Virus record (IMG/VR): IMGVR_UViG_3300007345_000244
Span: 1-25,635 of that record
Source: a virus
DNA: 25,635 nt
Reading direction: 5' to 3' (one strand)
Shown here: in pieces, positions 5,720-11,493 of the stretch
Layout of the letters: every line of letters starts with the position of its first letter
Position numbering within the stretch: position 1 is the first letter of the stretch
Translations under genes and position numbers: made by a program
The notes under the pieces: model-generated
Told to the model about the DNA's origin: nothing
The model's input: only the letters and a program-made list of their open reading frames with translations
Databases searched by the model: none

Positions 5720-5982
5720 GCCGCCACCTCCTTGGCTCCGGGAAGAATGTCGCTCACAAGATCCAGCGCCTCGGCTTTGGACTGGCATTTAAATACCTCC
5801 CTCACCTGGCCCTGCTGCCCCTCTGGGCGCTCCACAAATACGACTCGGTAAACGGCTTGCTCCGGGAAGGGTTCGCGCCTGGTCGGGCTGTGCGGGCTCC
5901 CAGCGATGTGGTGCTCGGGCGTGGAATAGCGGTGTATGGCCGCTATGGCGTAATCGGTAACGAACGAGGCTATGTGACTCAT
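5716..5982 (-). CDS. Unknown 88-aa protein
   Basis: The protein is unrecognised. Its C-terminal half (YRVVFVERPEGQQGQVREVF, then SKAEALDLVSDIL) has the strand-strand-helix look of small beta-alpha folds. The N-terminus is helical (MSHIASFVTDYAIAAIHRY). The start is an ATG at 5982 with GAGGAGGTGGCGGC upstream. The protein ends in KEVAA, whose codons are the ribosome site of the next gene. Confidence 0.58.
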   Translation of the reverse strand: MSHIASFVTDYAIAAIHRYSTPEHHIAGSPHSPTRREPFPEQAVYRVVFVERPEGQQGQVREVFKCQSKAEALDLVSDILPGAKEVAA

Positions 5983-6347
5983 GCCGCCACCTCCTCGGGG
6001 AGCGCTTTAGCTGTGACGCGCATCCAGTCTTTGCGGTGATCGAAAGGGCGAGACTTGTCGCCTGCCCAGTACCATTCGCCGTCGATCTGGCGGATCGGGT
6101 CGAAACCCAAGTGGTGCGCCAGGGCGTTGAGGCGTGACTTCGTGGTGTTGGTCAGCCAGCCGCAGTGGTCGAACCTGACCACAAACCAGCCGTCATACAC
6201 GGTCAGATCGCAGATCAAGTTTCGATGTAGATACACGCGGACTATTTTGCTGGCGAGCGAGTGCGCTACGGTCACCTGTGTGTTGGCCTGCTTCCAGGGC
6301 TGACGCTCCTGCACGGCCTCGATCATTGCTTCCTCGATCTTCCTCAT
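5979..6347 (-). CDS. Conserved small phage protein with TNTTKSRLNAL motif
   Basis: The 122-residue protein starts MRKIEEAMIEAVQER and has the core GWLTNTTKSRLNALAHHLG, then a C-terminal WYWAG segment. I recall similar small proteins (W-x3-NT, vertebra-like beta strands, CGW-x-TxTTKSRLNAL) from phages of aquatic bacteria, all without known function; this is memory, not a search. The ATG at 6347 follows AAGGGGGTGCGGC. The protein ends in EEVAA. It may be a nucleic-acid-associated early protein, but nothing proves it. Confidence 0.65.
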   Translation of the reverse strand: MRKIEEAMIEAVQERQPWKQANTQVTVAHSLASKIVRVYLHRNLICDLTVYDGWFVVRFDHCGWLTNTTKSRLNALAHHLGFDPIRQIDGEWYWAGDKSRPFDHRKDWMRVTAKALPEEVAA

Positions 6348-6754
6348 GCCGCACCCCCTTTGGCTTCTGCGTGACGGGCTTTGGCCTTGGCGATGTAGTG
6401 GGCGTCTGCCTCGGTGCTGTAGGACTGGCCGACAAAACAGCCGCCGTGACTCTTGGCGCGATAGACTGACCAGCCCAGGGAGTTGGCTATCTCTTTGGCG
6501 GTGGCGTAATCGTTGTGAAACGCCAGGAAGTGAAGGACGTAGCGGGGGTTTCCGTTGACGTCATTATCGATTCGCTGCATCTGATCTTGGATCGCTTTGG
6601 CAGCGGTGCCGATTGGATCGATGTCAGCGTCCGGGTGGATCTTGATCTCTGGCAGTGTGAGTATTTCCAGGATCGCCTGGATCTCTCCGATGACTTCTTC
6701 GAGCTGGTCGTTTGTTGAACGCTTGCCGATGATTGGATTGGTTTGGCTGCTCAT
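6344..6754 (-). CDS. Conserved small phage protein with NGNPRYVLHF motif; first gene of leftward operon
   Basis: The 136-residue protein has an N-terminal helical part (1-70) and a C-terminal domain starting DVNGNPRYVLHFLAF, with KSHGGCFVGQSYS further on. The NGNPRYVxHF...GGxxVxxSY pattern is familiar from small phage proteins of unknown function. A ribosome site GGAGAG precedes the ATG at 6754. As first gene after the promoter at 6810-6839 it should be the most expressed of the operon. The protein ends in KGGAA, again overlapping the next ribosome site. Confidence 0.62.
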   Translation of the reverse strand: MSSQTNPIIGKRSTNDQLEEVIGEIQAILEILTLPEIKIHPDADIDPIGTAAKAIQDQMQRIDNDVNGNPRYVLHFLAFHNDYATAKEIANSLGWSVYRAKSHGGCFVGQSYSTEADAHYIAKAKARHAEAKGGAA

Positions 6755-6809
6755 GTGAATCTCTCCGTATAATTGTTAGAAACATAGTCCAAAATAGATG
6801 GACTGTCCG

Positions 6810-6839
6810 AATCTACTACGGAAGAAATAGCGGTGTCAA
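6810..6839 (-). promoter_or_regulatory. Promoter of the leftward small-gene operon
   Basis: On the minus strand a perfect TTGACA lies at 6839-6834, then 18 bases, then TAGATT (6815-6810, 4 of 6 matches to TATAAT). The transcript would begin near 6803, about 48 bases before the first ATG at 6754. An inverted repeat AGTCCA-N7-TGGACT (6786-6804) overlaps the start point and may be an operator. Confidence 0.5.
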
Positions 6840-6877
6840 CATATGGGAATTAAATTATTTATCCCGAGCTTATTATG

Positions 6878-6912
6878 GTTGACAATCAACAGCGGGCAAA
6901 GCTCCGTCTATT
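6878..6912 (+). promoter_or_regulatory. Candidate late promoter region (pR'-like)
   Basis: TTGACA at 6879-6884 sits inside a 5-3-5 inverted repeat GTTGA-CAA-TCAAC (6878-6890). A -10-like TCTATT is at 6907-6912, but the spacer is 22 bases, too long for a standard sigma-70 promoter. The placement, 50-100 bases ahead of a strong terminator and the late genes, is what suggests a regulated late promoter. It may need an activator or use another -10 such as TATTAT (6871-6876). Confidence 0.28.
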
Positions 6913-6962
6913 TTTTGTGGATGGAAACCTAGTCCGTTGTGAACCTCCTAAATGAGTTATTC

Positions 6963-6989
6963 GCCCCGCCTTGTGCGGGGCTTTTTTTT
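6963..6989 (+). terminator. Strong intrinsic terminator ahead of late genes (tR'-like)
   Basis: A perfect 7-base-pair stem GCCCCGC (6963-6969) / GCGGGGC (6975-6981) with a 5-base loop is followed by eight T (6982-6989). It faces rightward, yet no gene lies between the candidate promoter and it. It would therefore end a leader RNA unless polymerase is modified, as at lambda tR'. Confidence 0.85.
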
Positions 6990-7007
6990 GCTTTCAGAAA
7001 GGGATCG

Positions 7008-7388
7008 ATGATGCTCAGATTGATACTTGCTGCGCTGGCGCTCAGCACTGCCCAGGCTTCCGCGGAGACGGTTATTAACTTTGATGACGGGTCCACCTAC
7101 ACGCTCGAGGAAGGTCAGGAAATCTATATCAGCACCTCGAACGGCACGTTTTTTAAGCGCAAGGTGTTCAAGAACAAAAACACCTATTTTATCGCCCAGG
7201 AGCCTTGGTCGAAGCGTGACTATGTTCCGCAGCCGACCGACGGGCTCAGCCCGGGATCGCATGAGTGGTGTCAGGCTTATGTGCCATGGTCTGAGGGCTT
7301 CACGTTCAATATGCAGACCTGGCAACGCCACTGCGACAGTAACGGTGATGGCGTTTACGATGAAAACGACGATCGCTGGCCCGGCTAA
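7008..7388 (+). CDS. Secreted protein with EF-hand-like calcium loop
   Basis: The 126-residue protein has a clear signal peptide (MMLRLILAALALSTAQASA, cleavage likely after A19). The mature part is beta-rich, with two cysteines (C88, C109) that could pair. At residues 110-121 the loop DSNGDGVYDEND places D, N, D, D and D at positions 1, 3, 5, 9 and 12, as in EF-hand or dockerin calcium loops. It is the first gene after the leader terminator. The ATG at 7008 follows GAAAGGG; the frame opens earlier, but that part spans the terminator. The role is unknown; a periplasmic lysis helper or exclusion protein is possible. Confidence 0.7.
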   Translation: MMLRLILAALALSTAQASAETVINFDDGSTYTLEEGQEIYISTSNGTFFKRKVFKNKNTYFIAQEPWSKRDYVPQPTDGLSPGSHEWCQAYVPWSEGFTFNMQTWQRHCDSNGDGVYDENDDRWPG

Positions 7389-7678
7389 TGACTGATGCCC
7401 GGGTTCAAGGTCTGCTCAAAAAGCATAACCTCGAGGGCGTCAACAAACCCAAGCGCACCCCCGGCCATGCCACAAAAAGCCATATGGTGCTGGCCAAGCA
7501 AGGCGACCAGACAAAGCTGATCCGGTTCGGCCAGCAGGGGGTTAGCGGCGCCGGGAAGAACCCGACAAGCGCCAAAGACAAGGCTAGGAAGAAGTCTTAT
7601 TACGCCCGGCACAATGCACAGGATTCCAACCCGTCGAAGCTGAGCGCTCGCTACTGGTCACATAAGGTGAAGTGGTAA
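7388..7678 (+). CDS. Conserved small phage protein (NKPKRTP...KSHxVxA...LIRFGQQG)
   Basis: The basic 96-residue protein has the motifs GVNKPKRTPGHATKSHMVLA, KLIRFGQQGVSG and RKKSYYARH, ending in SARYWSHKVKW. I recall this pattern from many phages of aquatic bacteria, where it sits beside structural and lysis genes; no function is known to me. High Lys/Arg content and the conserved aromatic tail suggest a virion or DNA-associated protein. Its ATG overlaps the upstream stop by one base (TAATG) and has no separate ribosome site, implying coupled translation. Confidence 0.7.
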   Translation: MTDARVQGLLKKHNLEGVNKPKRTPGHATKSHMVLAKQGDQTKLIRFGQQGVSGAGKNPTSAKDKARKKSYYARHNAQDSNPSKLSARYWSHKVKW

Positions 7679-7800
7679 TGGGATCGTCTCGGATCGAGGG
7701 GATCCTTATCAGCGTCTCGGCTGCGATGGTGTTCACATTGTGGCTGATGACCGTCACGGTTCTGGGCTGTTTCCTATTGATTTCTAAGGTGTTTTTGTAA
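7678..7800 (+). CDS. Hidden 40-aa membrane protein
   Basis: A short frame linked by TAATG junctions on both sides encodes 40 residues: a short polar start (MGSSRIEG), then about 28 mostly hydrophobic residues (ILISVSAAMVFTLWLMTV, then TVLGCFLLISKVFL). One long or two short membrane spans are possible. Its position before the lysozyme, in the lysis region, makes a pinholin or holin-antagonist role conceivable, but a larger holin-like protein is encoded downstream. No family is recognised. Confidence 0.6.
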   Translation: MGSSRIEGILISVSAAMVFTLWLMTVTVLGCFLLISKVFL

Positions 7801-7973
7801 TGAAGGGATTGCTGAAGCGCCCTGGGCTATACGCCAATATCCACGCCAAGCGGGAGCGGATCGAGCGCCAAAAGGCGGCAGGAAAAACCCCGGAGCGGAT
7901 GCGTAAGCCAGGGAGCAAGGGAGCGCCAACAGATGAGGCGTTCGAGAAGTCAAAGAAAACCGCGAAGCGATAG
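7800..7973 (+). CDS. Conserved 57-aa phage protein (GLYANIHAKRxRI...KPGSKGAP)
   Basis: The short basic protein begins MKGLLKRPGLYANIHAKRER and continues with RMRKPGSKGAPTDEAF. The YANIHAKR...MRKPGSKGAPT pattern recurs, as I recall, in many phages of aquatic bacteria, often at the end of or inside other small proteins, with no known function. Its ATG shares a base with the upstream stop (TAATG). A DNA-binding or minor virion role is a guess based on its charge. Confidence 0.68.
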   Translation: MKGLLKRPGLYANIHAKRERIERQKAAGKTPERMRKPGSKGAPTDEAFEKSKKTAKR

Positions 7974-7980
7974 GTAAATC

Positions 7981-8412
7981 ATGGCTGGTATGGGGGCAAG
8001 TCAGGATCCCGAGCTATTGGCGCGGGTTAAGGAATTCGAGGGTTATCGGCGGCACGCTTATCGGTGCAGTCTGGGACATCTCACGATCGGGTACGGCACC
8101 ATGATCGAAGAGGGCGGGCATGGTGTCCCGTCCTACATTGCCGAGCTTTTGCTGCGGGACTATCTGCAAACCATCGAGACGCGCCTTAAAGCGCATGAGT
8201 GGTACGGCGAGCTCAATACCCCACGCCAGCACTGCATCCTTGAGATGGCCTACCAAATGGGCGTTGAGGGCGTCCTGGGCTTCGAGAACATGATCGAGGC
8301 ACTGAAGCGCGGCGACTGGCCCGCGGCCGAGGCTGAGGCGCTGGATAGCTTGTGGGCTAAGCAGACCCCTGCCAGGGCCCGGGATGTGGCTGAGCGTCTA
8401 AAGCTGGGTTGA
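7981..8412 (+). CDS. Endolysin, GH24 (T4/P22-type) lysozyme
   Basis: The 143-residue protein cleaves the glycan strands of peptidoglycan. Motifs: catalytic E20 in KEFEGY, then Y27-R-C29, and T35-IGYGT. These align with the T4 lysozyme E11, D20 and T26 positions, the aspartate being Cys here. The C-terminal GH24 signature W125-AKQTPARARDV is intact, so the enzyme is full length. There is no signal peptide or N-terminal membrane anchor, so it needs a holin to reach the cell wall. An E-C-T triad occurs in other GH24 lysozymes, and a Cys at this position is known to support activity in T4 lysozyme. The weak ribosome site TAGG precedes the ATG. Confidence 0.92.
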   Translation: MAGMGASQDPELLARVKEFEGYRRHAYRCSLGHLTIGYGTMIEEGGHGVPSYIAELLLRDYLQTIETRLKAHEWYGELNTPRQHCILEMAYQMGVEGVLGFENMIEALKRGDWPAAEAEALDSLWAKQTPARARDVAERLKLG

Positions 8413-9584
8413 TGGACAAATACGAATACCTCCGGCCGTTTGTGGAGACTCAGGCCCAAACGAAAATGCTGGATGCGATGATTCAGTGCGGCTCAGTGTC
8501 GGAAGCCGCCAATATGCTCGACATATCCGAGCGCAATACATACCAAATGCTGAAGCGGCTGAAGAAGAACGCTGCCGTCAGGGGCGTATCCCCCGAGCAT
8601 GACATGACGCACCAGACCGCTGAGGGCTTTGTGGTCAAGGGCACCTCGACGCTATACGGCGAAGAAGGTGACGTCCGGGCCCAGTGGGTCAAGACTCAGC
8701 AGGCCCCGGCCCAAGCGCTGAGCCAGATCCGCGAGGCCATTGTCGAGGCGATGGAGGATTACCGGGGCGTATACCGGCCCAGGAAAGCGCCGACGTCGGA
8801 TACCGGCGATCTGCTGGCCTGTTATGTGATGGGTGATCCCCACATCGGGGCATATGCTCACGCCGAGGAAGCTGGCGAAAACTTTGACGTCAAGATAGCC
8901 CGCGAGGATCTGCTGAACGCGACCTCCCGGCTAGTGTCAGTTGCGCCCAAGACTGACCATGCCTTGATTGCGAACCTGGGTGATTTTTTCCACGCTGACA
9001 ACAGGGGTAACACCACGACCCGGGGCACCCCGGTGGATGTTGATACTCGATGGCCCCAGGTATTGCAGGCCGGCTGTATGCTCATGGTGGATCTAATCAC
9101 CCTGGCCTTATCTAAGCACCCGCGTGTGTCGGTAGTGAATTGCATAGGCAATCACGACGATCACACCAGTGTGATGCTAAGCGCCTTCCTGGCTGCTTAC
9201 TTTCACGCTGAGCCCCGGGTCGAGGTACTGCCGACAACCAATAAGTTTCACTATTTCGAGCACGGTAAAACGCTGATTGCCTGCACCCACGGCGACACGA
9301 TCAGGCTACAGGCGCTGTCCGAGATTATGGCGACAGATCAGCCTGAGATGTGGGCGAGGAGCCAGCACCGTTACTGGTATACGGGGCACATACACCATTC
9401 GACCCGGCAAGAGCTGCGGGGCAGTGTGGTGGAGTCATTCCGAACCCTGGCGGCTAAGGATGCCTGGCACATGAATTCGGGCTACCGATCGGGCAGGGAT
9501 ATGTACTGCATCGTCCATGACAAGGAATTTGGCGAGGTAGAGCGCCACCGCTGCGACATCAGGCGAGCTAGGGCAAATGGGTGA
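8412..9584 (+). CDS. HTH-metallophosphoesterase fusion protein
   Basis: The 390-residue protein has a helix-turn-helix at about 21-52 (CGSVSEAANMLDISERNTYQM), a linker, then a complete calcineurin-like phosphoesterase: GD142-PH144-IG, LGD191-FFHAD, GNH248-D249, TH293-GD and GH326-IH328-H. All metal ligands are present, so it should hydrolyse a phosphodiester or phosphate. Such HTH-phosphoesterases are recurrent in phages near packaging genes; the substrate is unknown (DNA ends or a nucleotide signal are possible). The ATG at 8412 overlaps the lysozyme stop (TGATG). A TTG three bases earlier is possible but unnecessary. Confidence 0.85.
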   Translation: MDKYEYLRPFVETQAQTKMLDAMIQCGSVSEAANMLDISERNTYQMLKRLKKNAAVRGVSPEHDMTHQTAEGFVVKGTSTLYGEEGDVRAQWVKTQQAPAQALSQIREAIVEAMEDYRGVYRPRKAPTSDTGDLLACYVMGDPHIGAYAHAEEAGENFDVKIAREDLLNATSRLVSVAPKTDHALIANLGDFFHADNRGNTTTRGTPVDVDTRWPQVLQAGCMLMVDLITLALSKHPRVSVVNCIGNHDDHTSVMLSAFLAAYFHAEPRVEVLPTTNKFHYFEHGKTLIACTHGDTIRLQALSEIMATDQPEMWARSQHRYWYTGHIHHSTRQELRGSVVESFRTLAAKDAWHMNSGYRSGRDMYCIVHDKEFGEVERHRCDIRRARANG

Positions 9585-9804
9585 CCTGGTTGGCATTGAC
9601 GGCGGCAAGAAGGGCGACAAGGTTGTAAAGATCGAGCTCGAAGTGGTCGAGTGCGGTAACTGCGAATCGGCCATGTTTGCTTGGAAGGTAGACGCCAGTA
9701 ACCCCAAACAGCACATCCTTTCCTGCTGTGTGTGTGGGTATTTGTTCCCGCTACTTGAGGATGAGCGGTCTGACGTATTCGCTGAGTTCGAGAGCGACGA
9801 TTAG
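9577..9804 (+). CDS. Small zinc-ribbon protein
   Basis: The acidic 75-residue protein has one zinc ribbon, CGNC (about 27-30) and CCVCG (about 50-54), with strands between, and an acidic tail. Single zinc-ribbon proteins of this size are common among phage late genes. The ATG overlaps the phosphoesterase stop by eight bases, so the two are probably translated together. It may be a partner of the phosphoesterase, but this is inference from coupling only. Confidence 0.7.
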   Translation: MGDLVGIDGGKKGDKVVKIELEVVECGNCESAMFAWKVDASNPKQHILSCCVCGYLFPLLEDERSDVFAEFESDD

Positions 9805-9817
9805 AGGAATTTAACCG

Positions 9818-10279
9818 ATGGCGATAGGTGCGCTAGTAGGCAAAATTTTCGGCTCTGAGAAGGCCATAGGCGCGGCCGTAGAGGGCATATCAAATAGCCT
9901 GGATGCGCTGGTTTATACCGATGAGGAGCGGGCAAACGATGCCGCTGCGGAGCGACAAAAGGCCCGGGCGATGGTTATCGACTGGATGCAGGCCACAAGT
10001 GGGCAGGCACTGGCCCGCCGGCTGATCGCCTGCTCGATTACGTTCATCTGGCTCCTGCAGTATGTATTTGGCTGGGCGATGGTCACTGGCGCGGTGTTTA
10101 GTGACGCTGAGATTGCTGCCCGGATGCAGGAAGCCAGCGAGATCACTAGGGCACACGCTGACAGTATGACCGGGGCGGTGATGCTGATACTGAGTTTTTA
10201 CTTTGCGGCTCCACACTTAGACAAAGTGGTGGGGCCTGCTATGGAGCGATTTGCTAACCGGGGAGAGAAGAAATCGTGA
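9818..10279 (+). CDS. Holin-like membrane protein
   Basis: The 153-residue protein has an amphipathic N-terminal part, a charged helix with the TDEERANDAAAERQKAR pattern (34-50), then two clear membrane spans at about 69-93 and 117-131. The charge-rich TxEER segment followed by RR and hydrophobic helices resembles the three-span holin group that includes gene-transfer-agent holins. It would permeabilise the inner membrane for the lysozyme encoded 1.4 kb upstream. A ribosome site GAGG precedes the ATG by about ten bases. It could instead be a virion-associated membrane protein. Confidence 0.6.
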   Translation: MAIGALVGKIFGSEKAIGAAVEGISNSLDALVYTDEERANDAAAERQKARAMVIDWMQATSGQALARRLIACSITFIWLLQYVFGWAMVTGAVFSDAEIAARMQEASEITRAHADSMTGAVMLILSFYFAAPHLDKVVGPAMERFANRGEKKS

Positions 10280-10560
10280 AACTGCAGATAGATCCATCGA
10301 TAAGCTGGGGCGATATTGTGCTCGGCACCGGCTTGGTCGTGAGCGGGATCCTGGCGTTTACCGATGTCTCGGCAAAAACCACACTGAACAGCGTATCGAT
10401 TGACCATTTGGAATCTAACGTCAACCAGTTGGAATCTAGCCACCGTGAGCACTTGGCCCAGGAGCGGCTTGAGCGCCAGCTAATGCGCGAAGAAGTACGC
10501 GAGGATCTGCAGGCCATATCAGCCAAGCTAGACCGGATGCTAGAGCGGGGCGCTGGCTGA
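10276..10560 (+). CDS. Membrane-anchored coiled-coil protein, i-spanin-like
   Basis: The 94-residue protein has one N-terminal membrane span (about 13-28, IVLGTGLVVSGILAF) followed by a long charged coiled coil (about 40-90, LESNVNQLESS, RLERQLMREEVREDL). This is the layout of Rz-type inner-membrane spanins. No outer-membrane lipoprotein partner (lipobox) is visible next to or inside it, so the spanin call is weak. It starts with GTG overlapping the holin-like stop (GTGA), which supports a lysis role. Confidence 0.5.
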   Translation: MKLQIDPSISWGDIVLGTGLVVSGILAFTDVSAKTTLNSVSIDHLESNVNQLESSHREHLAQERLERQLMREEVREDLQAISAKLDRMLERGAG

Positions 10561-10916
10561 TGAGCCTTTTAAACCCGGTCGGGCTTGCCGCCAATTTGAT
10601 CTCGTATGGCGTGACGGGTAACAGCCTGCTGGAAAATGTGGCCAATGGGATTCTGAAGAATACCGCAGGAATCAGTTACGACGAGGCGGTGTCCCGGGCT
10701 ACTCAGGCGATCAAGCAGGCAGGATCGGGGTCAATACCCCAGCCAGCCCCCCAAATGGGCGGCACGGTGGTTCCTGCTGGCGTTGGATCTGGCCAGAGCC
10801 CAATAAATTCTGGTGATTTTGATAGGGGCAGTTTCGCTACTGGCCCGTCACCCACTATGCGATATGACGATCAAACAGTTGGCGCAATGGAAATGCGTAA
10901 TCCTGCGAGGCGTTGA
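10560..10916 (+). CDS. Unknown 118-aa late protein
   Basis: The protein is unrecognised. The N-terminal 55 residues look helical with small residues (LAANLISYGVTGNSLL, then a DEAVSRATQAIKQ helix). The rest is Gly/Pro/Ser-rich and likely disordered. The ATG shares a base with the upstream stop (TGATG). Late timing and position before the packaging genes suggest a minor virion or scaffold-associated protein. Confidence 0.6.
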   Translation: MSLLNPVGLAANLISYGVTGNSLLENVANGILKNTAGISYDEAVSRATQAIKQAGSGSIPQPAPQMGGTVVPAGVGSGQSPINSGDFDRGSFATGPSPTMRYDDQTVGAMEMRNPARR

Positions 10917-10925
10917 GGAGAAGCT

Positions 10926-11207
10926 ATGGCCATGCAACCAATACAGCCAATGACGGGATCACCTTACGGCGGCGTTCGCTCACTGCGTATGACCGCACCC
11001 CAGGCACCTAGCGGCACGGTGCAAGGGCAGGCGCTGTCAGGACAAAACAGGGTAGTTGATGGCTTGACCATGCAAGCCCAGCAGACCATGGGCGTACCAG
11101 CGACCCCGGTTAAAGGATTGCTAAAGCGAATGAATCCAATGGCCCAGGGCGTTGCAGGGATGAACCCGGCCCAGGGGAGGGCTAATTATGTCCGACCAAT
11201 GGGATGA
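10926..11207 (+). CDS. Unknown 93-aa Met/Gln/Pro-rich late protein
   Basis: The protein is low in complexity, rich in Met, Gln, Pro and Gly (MQPIQPMTGSPYGG, MQAQQTMGVPA, MNPMAQGVAGMNPAQG), with no predicted fold. Such disordered proteins occur among phage virion accessory genes. GAGGAG lies seven bases before the ATG. It overlaps the terminase small subunit start by 20 bases. Function unknown. Confidence 0.62.
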   Translation: MAMQPIQPMTGSPYGGVRSLRMTAPQAPSGTVQGQALSGQNRVVDGLTMQAQQTMGVPATPVKGLLKRMNPMAQGVAGMNPAQGRANYVRPMG

Positions 11208-11493
11208 TGATTACGACTCTTTCGAGGAAGAGCCCAAGAAAAAGCGTGGGCGTCCAAAGGGGAGTTTTAACAAGGCTTCACAAGCTCAGATCGACCGGGT
11301 GTGTGCTGATGGCGGGCTATCCCCCCTTGAGTATCTTGCGTCGATCTACCAAAACGATGCAGAGGACATCCGCTACCGGATAGACGCTGCCAAAGCCGCC
11401 GCACCTTACGTCCATGCCAGGTTGTCATCGACGGAGATCAAGGCCGCATTGACTGAGGTAACCCAAGAGGAATGGCTAGAGAGCTTGAGCTAA
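11188..11493 (+). CDS. Terminase small subunit
   Basis: The 101-residue protein starts with an acidic tail and an AT-hook-like KKKRGRPKGSFNK, then a helical domain: LSPLEYLASIYQND and RIDAAKAAAPYVHARLSS. The SPLEYL...RxxAAKAAAPYxHxRL pattern is typical of small proteins lying directly before terminase large subunits, and I take it as the DNA-recognition subunit of the packaging motor. It overlaps the large subunit by 22 bases, which supports a stoichiometric complex. Confidence 0.65.
   Translation: MSDQWDDDYDSFEEEPKKKRGRPKGSFNKASQAQIDRVCADGGLSPLEYLASIYQNDAEDIRYRIDAAKAAAPYVHARLSSTEIKAALTEVTQEEWLESLS

Noticed and set aside
6952-7011. 19-codon frame running through the leader terminator
   Set aside because: It has no ribosome site, and its sequence is dictated by the terminator hairpin and T-run.
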